The notes below the pieces were generated by a model. The model was given only the letters and a program-made list of their open reading frames with translations. It ran no database searches and was not told where the DNA came from. From NCBI RefSeq assembly GCF_010723735.1, contig NZ_BLLB01000002.1, positions 4,712,001 to 4,776,000 on the forward strand: a stretch of DNA of 64,000 bases, given 5' to 3'. The translations under genes and the position numbers were made by a program. This stretch comes from Mycolicibacterium hippocampi. GTDB lineage: Bacteria > Actinomycetota > Actinomycetes > Mycobacteriales > Mycobacteriaceae. Below are positions 58,145 through 64,000 of this stretch, piece by piece. Positions within the stretch are counted from its first letter, which is position 1. Each line of letters begins with the position of its first letter.

Positions 58145-59179
58145 CTACTCATAGACCACACGGACCCTGCGGCTGGTGGGCAGCGTCTGACAGGTCAGTA
58201 CCCAGCCCTCCTCGACTTCGTCGTCCTCCAGCGCGTCGTTGTTCAGCATGCGTGCACTGCCTTCGACGACGCGGGCCATACACGTTCCGCACGAACCGGT
58301 TTCACACGACGACGGGGCGCGCAACCCGGACATCCGCGCCGTCTGCAGCAACGTGTCGCCCTGGCGGTAGCTCGCCGTCGTCACGCGACGATCGAGTTCG
58401 ATGACGACCTCTTCGGTGACGTCCGCGGCGTCGAGGAGCGCCTCTGGGGCGACCTCGGCCACGGTGAAACGCTCGAGGTGGAGCCGCTTGCTGGGCACGT
58501 CGGCTGACTGCAAGGCGCTCTCCACTGTCGCCATGAACGGCGCGGGCCCACAGATGTAGAAGTCTGCGTCCTCCGCACCCACGGCGAACCGTTCGACAGC
58601 CGCCGGTGTCACCACGCCCTCGTCCTCGTCATAGTGATGTTCGACGACCAACCTGTCGGCGTTGGCGTCGGCGAGGCGGGCCAGCTGCTCGGAGAAGATC
58701 ACCGAGTCGCGTGCGCGGTTGGCGTAGAAGAGCTTGATACGTCGCGACGAATCGGCCAGTGCGGTCCGGACCAGCGACATGATCGGCGTGATCCCGCTGC
58801 CGCCCGCGAACGCAACCAGATCGGCGGCGGCCGAATCGCACTCCGGCAGGACGAACTTCCCGTCCGGCGGGGCGGCATGCAGCTCGGTACCCGCAACGGC
58901 GGAATCGTTGAGCCAGTTCGACACCACGCCGCCGGGATCTCGTTTGACGGTGATCTGCAGCTCGTCCTCGACCGGAGCCGACGACATCGAATAACACCGG
59001 CGCAGGTCCCTGCCGTCGACGGTGATCCGCACGGTGAGGAACTGGCCGGCCTTGTAGCGGAACTGGTGCGAGCAGTGCTCGGGCACATCCAGCACCAGTG
59101 ACACCGCGTCCGAGGTCTCCCGCACGACACGCTTGACGCGCAGCGGTGCGAATCCGTCGGTGGTGCTCTCGTCGGCCAT
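58145..59179 (-). CDS. Ferredoxin-reductase-type oxidoreductase with C-terminal [2Fe-2S] domain (KshB-like)
   Basis: A 344-residue electron-transfer protein with FAD-binding RRCYSMSS, NAD-binding GGSGITPIMS, and a plant-type [2Fe-2S] domain with Cys292, Cys297, Cys300 and Cys330 (CETGSCGTC). This order matches KshB, the reductase of 3-ketosteroid 9-alpha-hydroxylase, and similar reductases for Rieske oxygenases. It likely reduces one or both Rieske enzymes in this block. Two CAAGTACTTG boxes lie upstream of its ATG. Confidence 0.9.
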   Translation of the reverse strand: MADESTTDGFAPLRVKRVVRETSDAVSLVLDVPEHCSHQFRYKAGQFLTVRITVDGRDLRRCYSMSSAPVEDELQITVKRDPGGVVSNWLNDSAVAGTELHAAPPDGKFVLPECDSAAADLVAFAGGSGITPIMSLVRTALADSSRRIKLFYANRARDSVIFSEQLARLADANADRLVVEHHYDEDEGVVTPAAVERFAVGAEDADFYICGPAPFMATVESALQSADVPSKRLHLERFTVAEVAPEALLDAADVTEEVVIELDRRVTTASYRQGDTLLQTARMSGLRAPSSCETGSCGTCMARVVEGSARMLNNDALEDDEVEEGWVLTCQTLPTSRRVRVVYE

Positions 59180-59193
59180 CCCGGCAATGTTAT

Positions 59194-59223
59194 CAAGTAC
59201 TTGTCATTATCCTCAAGTACTTG
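59194..59223. promoter_or_regulatory. Two CAAGTACTTG palindromes 20 bp apart
   Basis: CAAGTACTTG at 59194-59203 and again at 59214-59223, 20 bp centre to centre (two helical turns), upstream of the reductase ATG at 59179. The left box with flanks (ATCAAGTACTTGTC) fits the published KstR2 consensus AnCAAGnnCTTGnT in all but the last position. A MarR gene sits just upstream, so MarR is the other candidate reader. Confidence 0.65.
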
Positions 59224-59253
59224 TCATGACCGGATTCAACGGATGGGCCTACG

Positions 59254-59730
59254 TCAGTTGTCGACGTGGTCTGCGAACAACTCGTGACCGGTGCCCTGCT
59301 CGACCACCCTGCCCAAGAGCTCGCGCAACGTCTTTTGCTCGTCCTTGCTCAGGACACCGAAGACCTTGTCGTGAGCGGCGATCGCGTCATGGACCACGGC
59401 GCCCGCGACCTTGCGCCCCTGGTCGGTGAGGTACGCCTGCAGAATCCGGCCGTGCTGCGGGTCCTGCTTGCGCTGGACCAGGTTCCGCCGCTCGAGCGCA
59501 GTCAGCGCGAGCTGCACACCCTGCGGGCTGATCAGCAGCCGGCGGGCGAGCTCCGCACCGGAGAGCCCCGGCTCGTTGGACAGCTGCCGCAGCACACCGA
59601 TCTGGGCGGTGCTCACGCCGTGGTCACTGACCGCCTCGTTCACCGTCGTCAGCGTGAAGTAAAAGGCCTGTTTGAGCAGCCACAAGATGTTGTCGGTGAG
59701 CTCGATACCCAGCTCCGCGTCGCTGTTCAT
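59254..59730 (-). CDS. MarR family transcriptional regulator
   Basis: A 158-residue winged-helix repressor-like protein. The recognition region is QIGVLRQLSNEPGLSGAELARRLLISPQGVQLALTALERRNLV, and the wing is QDPQHGRILQAYLTDQG. The ATG at 59730 is chosen over a GTG at 59742 because GGAGG lies five bases upstream. Such proteins often sense aromatic or lipid ligands. A candidate regulator of the Rieske/reductase block. Confidence 0.9.
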   Translation of the reverse strand: MNSDAELGIELTDNILWLLKQAFYFTLTTVNEAVSDHGVSTAQIGVLRQLSNEPGLSGAELARRLLISPQGVQLALTALERRNLVQRKQDPQHGRILQAYLTDQGRKVAGAVVHDAIAAHDKVFGVLSKDEQKTLRELLGRVVEQGTGHELFADHVDN

Positions 59731-59752
59731 ATGCGCCTCCACACCTGTGACG

Positions 59753-61030
59753 TTAGCTCTTGTAGATCGCGCCGTCCTTCATCACGAACTTCACGTCGAG
59801 TGTGGCCGCGATGTCCTGCGACGGATCCCCCGCCACCGCGATGACGTCGGCGAGGTAGCCCGGCGCCAGCCGGCCGAGTTCGTCATCGGCTTCGATGAGC
59901 TCGGCACTGGTGATCGTCGCCGCCCGCAACGCCTGCATCGGTGTCATGCCACGCGCAACCAGGGCGCACAACTCCTTGGCGTTCTGCCCGTGCGGCACGG
60001 CGGGCGCGTCGGTTCCACACGCGATCCGCACACCCGCCGCGATCGCCTTCGGCAGCATCGCCTGCGCCCGGGGAAAGACCTCCTCGGCCTTGCGGCGCAA
60101 CTCGGGTGCGATGCGGTCGACCGCCATGGCCTCGGTGAGGTAGGTGGTCGACACCAGAAACGTGCCATGGTCGACCATCATCTGGATCGTCTCGTCGGTC
60201 GCGAGGAAACCGTGCTCGATACAGTCGATTCCGGCCCGGATACATGCACGAATCGCGCTGTCCCCCACGGCGTGCGCGGCCACCCGCACACCGGCTCGAT
60301 GTGCTTCGTCGGCGATGGCCGCGAACTCGTCATCCGAGTACTGCTGTGCGCCGGGCGCAGTGCTGTGTGACATCACCCCGCCCGACGCCGACACCTTGAT
60401 GAGCTTGGCGCCGTGCCGGACCTGATAGCGCACGCAGGTTCGCACGTCGTCGACGCCGTTGGCGATTCCCTCGGCGACCGACAGCGGCATGATGCCCGGA
60501 GCCAGCCGCTGGAACACCGTGGGGTCGAGGTGCCCGCCGTAGGGGGTCACAGCATGCCCCGCCGGGACGATCCGGGGCCCGACGTGCCAGCCCTGGTCAA
60601 TCGCACGCTGCAGCGCCACGTCGAGCAGATAGCCGCCGGTCTTGACCATCAGGCCCAGGTTGCGCACGGTCGTGAAGCCGGCCTCGAGCGTGGTGCGCGC
60701 GTTGACCGCACCCCGTAGCGTGCGATACGCGGGGTCGTCCTGCACACCGTGCATGGGGCTGGGTAGCCCCTCGGGACCACCGGGTCCACCGATGAGCAGG
60801 TTGAGTTCCATGTCCATCAGCCCGGGCAGCAACGTGACATCGCCCAGATCGATGTCGTGGGCTGGATTATCGGGAAGCACAGCGGGGTTCACGCCGGTGA
60901 TGCGGTTGCCCTCGATCACCACGACCGCGGGTGCGCGTACCTCACCGGCCTCGACGTCGGCCCAGCGCGCAGCCCGAAGGACGGTCGTGGCCGGGCCCGA
61001 CGCGTCCCCGGACGAGCCGTGCTCGGTCAC
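59753..61030 (-). CDS. Amidohydrolase (imidazolonepropionase-like) missing the HxH motif
   Basis: A 425-residue amidohydrolase-superfamily barrel with the flanking small beta domain. Later metal/catalytic elements are present: lysine in AKLIKVSASGG, His in VAAHAVGDSAI and IEHGFLATD, and Asp in ACGTDAPAVPHGQ. The N-terminal motif that is normally DxHxHL reads GLMDMELNLLIGG, so both first-strand histidines are gone. The protein may hold one metal or none. The GTG at 61030 overlaps the stop of the small helical protein. Confidence 0.85.
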   Translation of the reverse strand: MTEHGSSGDASGPATTVLRAARWADVEAGEVRAPAVVVIEGNRITGVNPAVLPDNPAHDIDLGDVTLLPGLMDMELNLLIGGPGGPEGLPSPMHGVQDDPAYRTLRGAVNARTTLEAGFTTVRNLGLMVKTGGYLLDVALQRAIDQGWHVGPRIVPAGHAVTPYGGHLDPTVFQRLAPGIMPLSVAEGIANGVDDVRTCVRYQVRHGAKLIKVSASGGVMSHSTAPGAQQYSDDEFAAIADEAHRAGVRVAAHAVGDSAIRACIRAGIDCIEHGFLATDETIQMMVDHGTFLVSTTYLTEAMAVDRIAPELRRKAEEVFPRAQAMLPKAIAAGVRIACGTDAPAVPHGQNAKELCALVARGMTPMQALRAATITSAELIEADDELGRLAPGYLADVIAVAGDPSQDIAATLDVKFVMKDGAIYKS

Positions 61031-61374
61031 GGAACCGGTTCGGCGACGCAGTCCAGCGTGGTCGCTCCCGAGTCGGGCACCTTCGGTTGCTTCCAGCACT
61101 CGACCGGGAACGACACTTGGATCATCGAGTACAGCAGGTGCATCAGATTGAGTACGTCGTCGGGCAGGTCGTCGAGGCTGAACTTGTCGCAGTAGGAGAT
61201 CGCCTCCTCGGCGCGTGCGGTGATCGCGTCGTAGAAGGCCTGCATCTCCCGCATCGACGTGCCGAGACGCTTGGCGTACCGCTCCTGCTCGGCGCCCAGA
61301 CACCAGTCGGAATACCGCTCCAGGTCGGCGAATTCGGGTGGCAGTTTGGCTGTCATGGTGTCGGCCACGGTCAC
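61027..61374 (-). CDS. Small helical protein paired with a Rieske oxygenase (copy 2)
   Basis: A 115-residue protein homologous to 55699-56040: MREMQAFYDAITARAEEAISYCDKF and SLDDLPDDVLNLMHLLYSMIQVSFPVE. The GTG at 61374 overlaps the Rieske stop (GTGA), in the same place as copy 1. Its own stop overlaps the amidohydrolase start. Confidence 0.82.
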   Translation of the reverse strand: MTVADTMTAKLPPEFADLERYSDWCLGAEQERYAKRLGTSMREMQAFYDAITARAEEAISYCDKFSLDDLPDDVLNLMHLLYSMIQVSFPVECWKQPKVPDSGATTLDCVAEPVP

Positions 61375-62684
61375 ACCCCCTGTCCGACGTGCTGGGTCTT
61401 TTGCTGGTAGTCCTCGACCCACGCGGCGGTCTCCTTGTGCAGGTGGCGGATCAGCACCTCCTGATCGCAGAGCACGAAGTCCTCGAGCACCCGCGACTCG
61501 ACCATCGTCTGGGTGGCCTCGAGGGTGTTGGCGTCCTGAAGCCCGTACTCCTTGAACGACACCGCGGCCAGTTCCTGGGCGATGCGTTCCCGCGGGGTGC
61601 GCGGCTGTGGGAAGTAGACGGTCCCCTCGAAGATGTGGGTGTTGTGCGAGGTCGGCCAGTAGTGATAGGTCAGGTACCAGCCCTGCCCCCAAAACAGGAT
61701 GACGAAGTTCGGGAACAGCTGGAACGAGTCCAGGCCCCACGGGTCACACTTCGCCGGGTTGAGGCCGACCGGCATCTCCCCGAGATCCGGCTTGTCCCAG
61801 GGCCCGAAGAGTCCGCTCTGGCAGATGTCCTCGATCGGCTTGCGCATCTCGTCGGGCATCTCCCAGGCCCGCACACCCGAGGTGCTCACCAGGCGGTGCG
61901 GCCCTTCGATGCGGTAGTGGGGTGCCTCGAATCCGGCTTCCGCGGCGGCCTTCGAGTAGGCGGTCGGCGACTGGTTCGCATGCAGTACCGGCGCGTGGTA
62001 GAACTCCTGGAACGCGTCCATGTAGAGCTTCCAGTTCGCCTTGACCTCGGAGCGGTAGTGGAAGCGCGACGTCATCCTGTCGAACGGATAGCCTTCGAGA
62101 TCGGTGATCATCGGCCCGAGGAAGTCCCGCAGCGTCTGCTCCGGTTCCGGTGCGAAGTTGACGAAGATGAAGCCTTCCCAGACCTCGCAGTGCACCGGGA
62201 CCAGCCCGTAGCGGCTCTTGTCGAGGTCGAAGAATTCGCCCTCCTGCTGCACGAACGTCAGGTTGCCGTCCAGGTCGTAGCGCCATGCGTGGTACTTGCA
62301 GGTGAACTGCCGGCAGACGCCGCTGGTCTCCTCGAGCGGCATGTCATTCCACACGAGCTTGTTGCCGCGGTGCCTGCAGATGTTGTGGTACGCCTTCACC
62401 TCACCCGACCCGATTCCCCGGTCGCTTCGCTCCTGCCCGCCGGACGCGGTCCGCACCACGATGATCGAGGTGTTGGCGACCTTCAGTTCCTTGGTGAAGT
62501 AACTGCCCTTGCGGGGGATCTGTTCGACACGGCCCACATTGAGCCATGCGCGCTTGAAGACCGCCTTGCGTTCGACTTCGTAGAACTCCGGGTCGATCGA
62601 GTCCTCGTAGGACACCGGCCCGGTCCCCAGCTGCGGGTAGTGCTCAGTCCAGCTGCCTTCTGGCGGTTTGGGAAATCGGGCCAT
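61371..62684 (-). CDS. Rieske non-heme iron oxygenase, alpha subunit-like (copy 2)
   Basis: A 437-residue Rieske oxygenase, paralog of 56037-57308. [2Fe-2S] ligands are Cys103, His105, Cys129 and His132; the iron histidines lie in DAFQEFYHAPVLH. It carries a 14-residue insertion in the Rieske domain (TASGGQERSDRGIGSGE, about residues 79-95) absent from copy 1; its DNA looks like a small interspersed repeat. ATG at 62684 with AGGAG upstream. First gene of the minus-strand block. Confidence 0.91.
   Translation of the reverse strand: MARFPKPPEGSWTEHYPQLGTGPVSYEDSIDPEFYEVERKAVFKRAWLNVGRVEQIPRKGSYFTKELKVANTSIIVVRTASGGQERSDRGIGSGEVKAYHNICRHRGNKLVWNDMPLEETSGVCRQFTCKYHAWRYDLDGNLTFVQQEGEFFDLDKSRYGLVPVHCEVWEGFIFVNFAPEPEQTLRDFLGPMITDLEGYPFDRMTSRFHYRSEVKANWKLYMDAFQEFYHAPVLHANQSPTAYSKAAAEAGFEAPHYRIEGPHRLVSTSGVRAWEMPDEMRKPIEDICQSGLFGPWDKPDLGEMPVGLNPAKCDPWGLDSFQLFPNFVILFWGQGWYLTYHYWPTSHNTHIFEGTVYFPQPRTPRERIAQELAAVSFKEYGLQDANTLEATQTMVESRVLEDFVLCDQEVLIRHLHKETAAWVEDYQQKTQHVGQGV
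62403..62450. repeat. Repeat-like insertion inside a Rieske oxygenase gene
   Basis: The insertion relative to the paralog at 56037-57308 reads, on the minus strand, GGAGCGAAGCGACCGGGGAA within it. Its GAGCGAAGCG core resembles the AGGAGCGAAGCGGGG stretch at 50885-50900. The insertion keeps the frame and adds a Gly/Ser/Arg-rich loop. Confidence 0.5.
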
Positions 62685-62834
62685 GGTCGTCTCCTGTTGA
62701 CTTCATTCACTGTCGGGGCCGCCCGCTCGCGAAGCGCCGGACGAGTCTCTGAGGCAAACAAGCACGCACAGCTGCCTTTTCGCCATTTCGGAGGAGACGG
62801 CAGTTTCGACGGTATATGCTTGCCCAGGCAATCG

Positions 62835-62844
62835 CAAGTAGTTG
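62835..62844. promoter_or_regulatory. CAAGTAGTTG box (one mismatch from CAAGTACTTG)
   Basis: In the 195-bp divergent region between the second Rieske oxygenase (62684, minus) and the aldehyde dehydrogenase (62880, plus). A further palindrome TTGCC-CA-GGCAA is at 62820-62831, next to a possible -10 box TATGCT (62815-62820). Confidence 0.35.
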
Positions 62845-62879
62845 ATATTGAGCGGAACGTCAGGACGGAGACAGGCGGC

Positions 62880-64000
62880 GTGGGTTACGACGAGCTGTTC
62901 ATCGGCGGCGCATGGCGCAAGCCCAGCACCGATCAGCGCATCGAGATCGTCTCGCCCCATACCGAGACGCACGTCGCACGGGTGGCCGCCGCCGCACCGG
63001 CCGACGTGGACCTGGCGGTTCAGTCCGCGCGGGCCGCGTTCGACAGCGGCCCGTGGCCCAGGACCTCTCCGGCAGAACGCATCGATGCGGTGCTCGGACT
63101 CGCCGAGATCTACGGCGGGCGTCGGGCCGACATGGCGGCGCTGATCACCTCCGAGATCGGCGCGCCCATCAGCTTCGCCCAGCGGGCGCAGGTGGCGCTG
63201 CCGTGGACGATGATGAGCGCGTTCTGCGATGTGGCGCAATCGTATCCGTGGCAGGAGGCGCGGCCCGGGCGCTACGGCTCCGACATCACGATCCTGCGCC
63301 AGCCGGTCGGCGTCGTCGCGGCCATCGTCCCGTGGAACATGCCGCAGTTCCTGATCGTCACGAAGCTGGTCCCGGCGCTACTGGCCGGGTGCGCCGTGAT
63401 CCTCAAGCCGGCACCCGAATCGCCGCTCAACGCGCTGCTGCTCGCCGAGCTCATCACCGAGGCGGGGCTGCCGCCTGGCGTCGTGAGCGTGCTGCCCGGC
63501 GACGGTGCCGTCGGCGAGCACCTGGTCAGACACCCGGGGGTGGACAAGGTGTCCTTTACCGGTTCGACTGCCGCAGGCAGAGCCGTGGCCGCGGCCTGCG
63601 CCGCCGACCTGCGCCGGGTCAGCCTCGAACTCGGCGGCAAGTCGGCTGCGATCGTGCTCGACGACGCGGATCCGGCCACCGTCGCGACCGGCGTGCGGTC
63701 GGCCAGCCTGAGCAACAGTGGTCAGATCTGCAACGCGCTGACCCGGATTCTGGTGCCACGAACCCGCGCAACCGAATTCACCGACGCACTGGCAGCCGAG
63801 GTGAGTGCGCTCGTCGTCGGCGACCCGACAGACAGCGGGACACAGGTCGGGCCACTCGTCGCGCAGCGGCAGCAGCAGCGTGTCGCCGGATACCTCGAGC
63901 AGGGGGTACGCGACGGCGCCCGCATCGTAACCGGCGGTAGCGGTACGCCCGACGGCTGCGACCGCGGGTGGTACGTCAAGCCCACCCTGTTCGACCAGGC
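62880..64000 (+). CDS. Aldehyde dehydrogenase (truncated by the window end)
   Basis: 373 codons are visible and the frame is open at the edge. It is an NAD(P)-dependent ALDH: VAAIVPWNMPQFL, FTGSTAAGRAVA, LELGGKSAAIVLDDAD with the catalytic Glu, and nucleophile Cys284 in SGQICNALTR. Roughly 110 residues remain outside. The GTG at 62880 has GGAG about 12 bases upstream. Divergent from the Rieske operon. Only moderately similar to the ALDH at 27224-28729. Confidence 0.9.
   Translation, partial: MGYDELFIGGAWRKPSTDQRIEIVSPHTETHVARVAAAAPADVDLAVQSARAAFDSGPWPRTSPAERIDAVLGLAEIYGGRRADMAALITSEIGAPISFAQRAQVALPWTMMSAFCDVAQSYPWQEARPGRYGSDITILRQPVGVVAAIVPWNMPQFLIVTKLVPALLAGCAVILKPAPESPLNALLLAELITEAGLPPGVVSVLPGDGAVGEHLVRHPGVDKVSFTGSTAAGRAVAAACAADLRRVSLELGGKSAAIVLDDADPATVATGVRSASLSNSGQICNALTRILVPRTRATEFTDALAAEVSALVVGDPTDSGTQVGPLVAQRQQQRVAGYLEQGVRDGARIVTGGSGTPDGCDRGWYVKPTLFDQ

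Noticed and set aside
1-64000. KstR-type operators (TnnAACnnGTTnnA)
   Set aside because: No convincing copy was seen in the intergenic regions by eye; a matrix scan would be needed to exclude weak ones.
1-64000. tRNA, rRNA, insertion sequences or prophage genes
   Set aside because: No cloverleaf-like sequence, transposase, integrase or terminal inverted repeats with target duplications were recognised.

Overview
The window looks like a chromosomal segment of a rapidly growing mycobacterium (Mycobacterium/Mycolicibacterium type). The reasons are high GC, dense ATGA/GTGA stop-start overlaps, frequent GTG and TTG starts, a complete yrbE-mce lipid-importer operon with Mce-associated proteins, a mycofactocin-type dehydrogenase, an F420/LLM-type oxidoreductase and many soluble cytochrome P450s. 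No transposase, integrase, phage gene, CRISPR array, rRNA or tRNA was seen. There is no gene-free stretch longer than about 300 bases.

Layout. 1-10.5 kb: two Mce-associated proteins, two acyl-CoA synthetases, an amidohydrolase, a crotonase, a DUF35/thiolase-like (Ltp) pair, and a four-gene membrane cluster (two paralogous six-span proteins plus COX3- and COX4-like proteins). 10.5-14.2 kb: a TetR regulator divergent from a P450, then three small exported proteins. 14.2-28.7 kb: one tightly packed 12-gene minus-strand operon, aldehyde dehydrogenase, CoA-transferase, ketosynthase-like/OB-fold protein, thiolase, yrbEA, yrbEB, mceA-F. 29-32.8 kb: two SDRs, a ferredoxin, a P450 and an exported protein. 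32.8-39.3 kb: a six-gene minus-strand operon (two FadE-type subunits, LLM oxidoreductase, sulfotransferase, TIM-barrel protein, DUF1214 protein). 39.5-52.3 kb: plus-strand operons with two amidohydrolases, a Rieske ferredoxin, hydrolases, a NuoF-like flavoprotein with its own ferredoxin, a DUF35-Ltp fusion, two beta-hydroxyacid dehydrogenases, and P450-ferredoxin-P450. 52.4-62.7 kb: a minus-strand block with a P450, ferredoxin, TauD-type dioxygenase, two Rieske oxygenases each followed by a small paralogous helical protein, a KshB-like reductase, MarR and another amidohydrolase. The window ends in a truncated aldehyde dehydrogenase.

How it may work together (inference). The contents fit import of a hydrophobic compound by the Mce system, oxidative attack by P450s and Rieske enzymes, alcohol/aldehyde oxidation, CoA activation, and beta-oxidation-like degradation ending in thiolytic or retro-aldol cleavage by Ltp/DUF35 proteins. 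The substrate cannot be named from sequence; a steroid-like or terpenoid compound is plausible.

The most striking new signal is a recurring palindrome, GAGAAT-N3-ATTCTC. It occurs in perfect or degenerate form in nearly every intergenic control region in front of the catabolic and mce operons, which suggests a locus-wide regulon under one undescribed regulator. The second is a pair of unrelated tandem repeats (23-bp and 32-bp periods). Each unit is a micro-ORF whose stop codon overlaps the next start, resembling mycobacterial MIRU elements.
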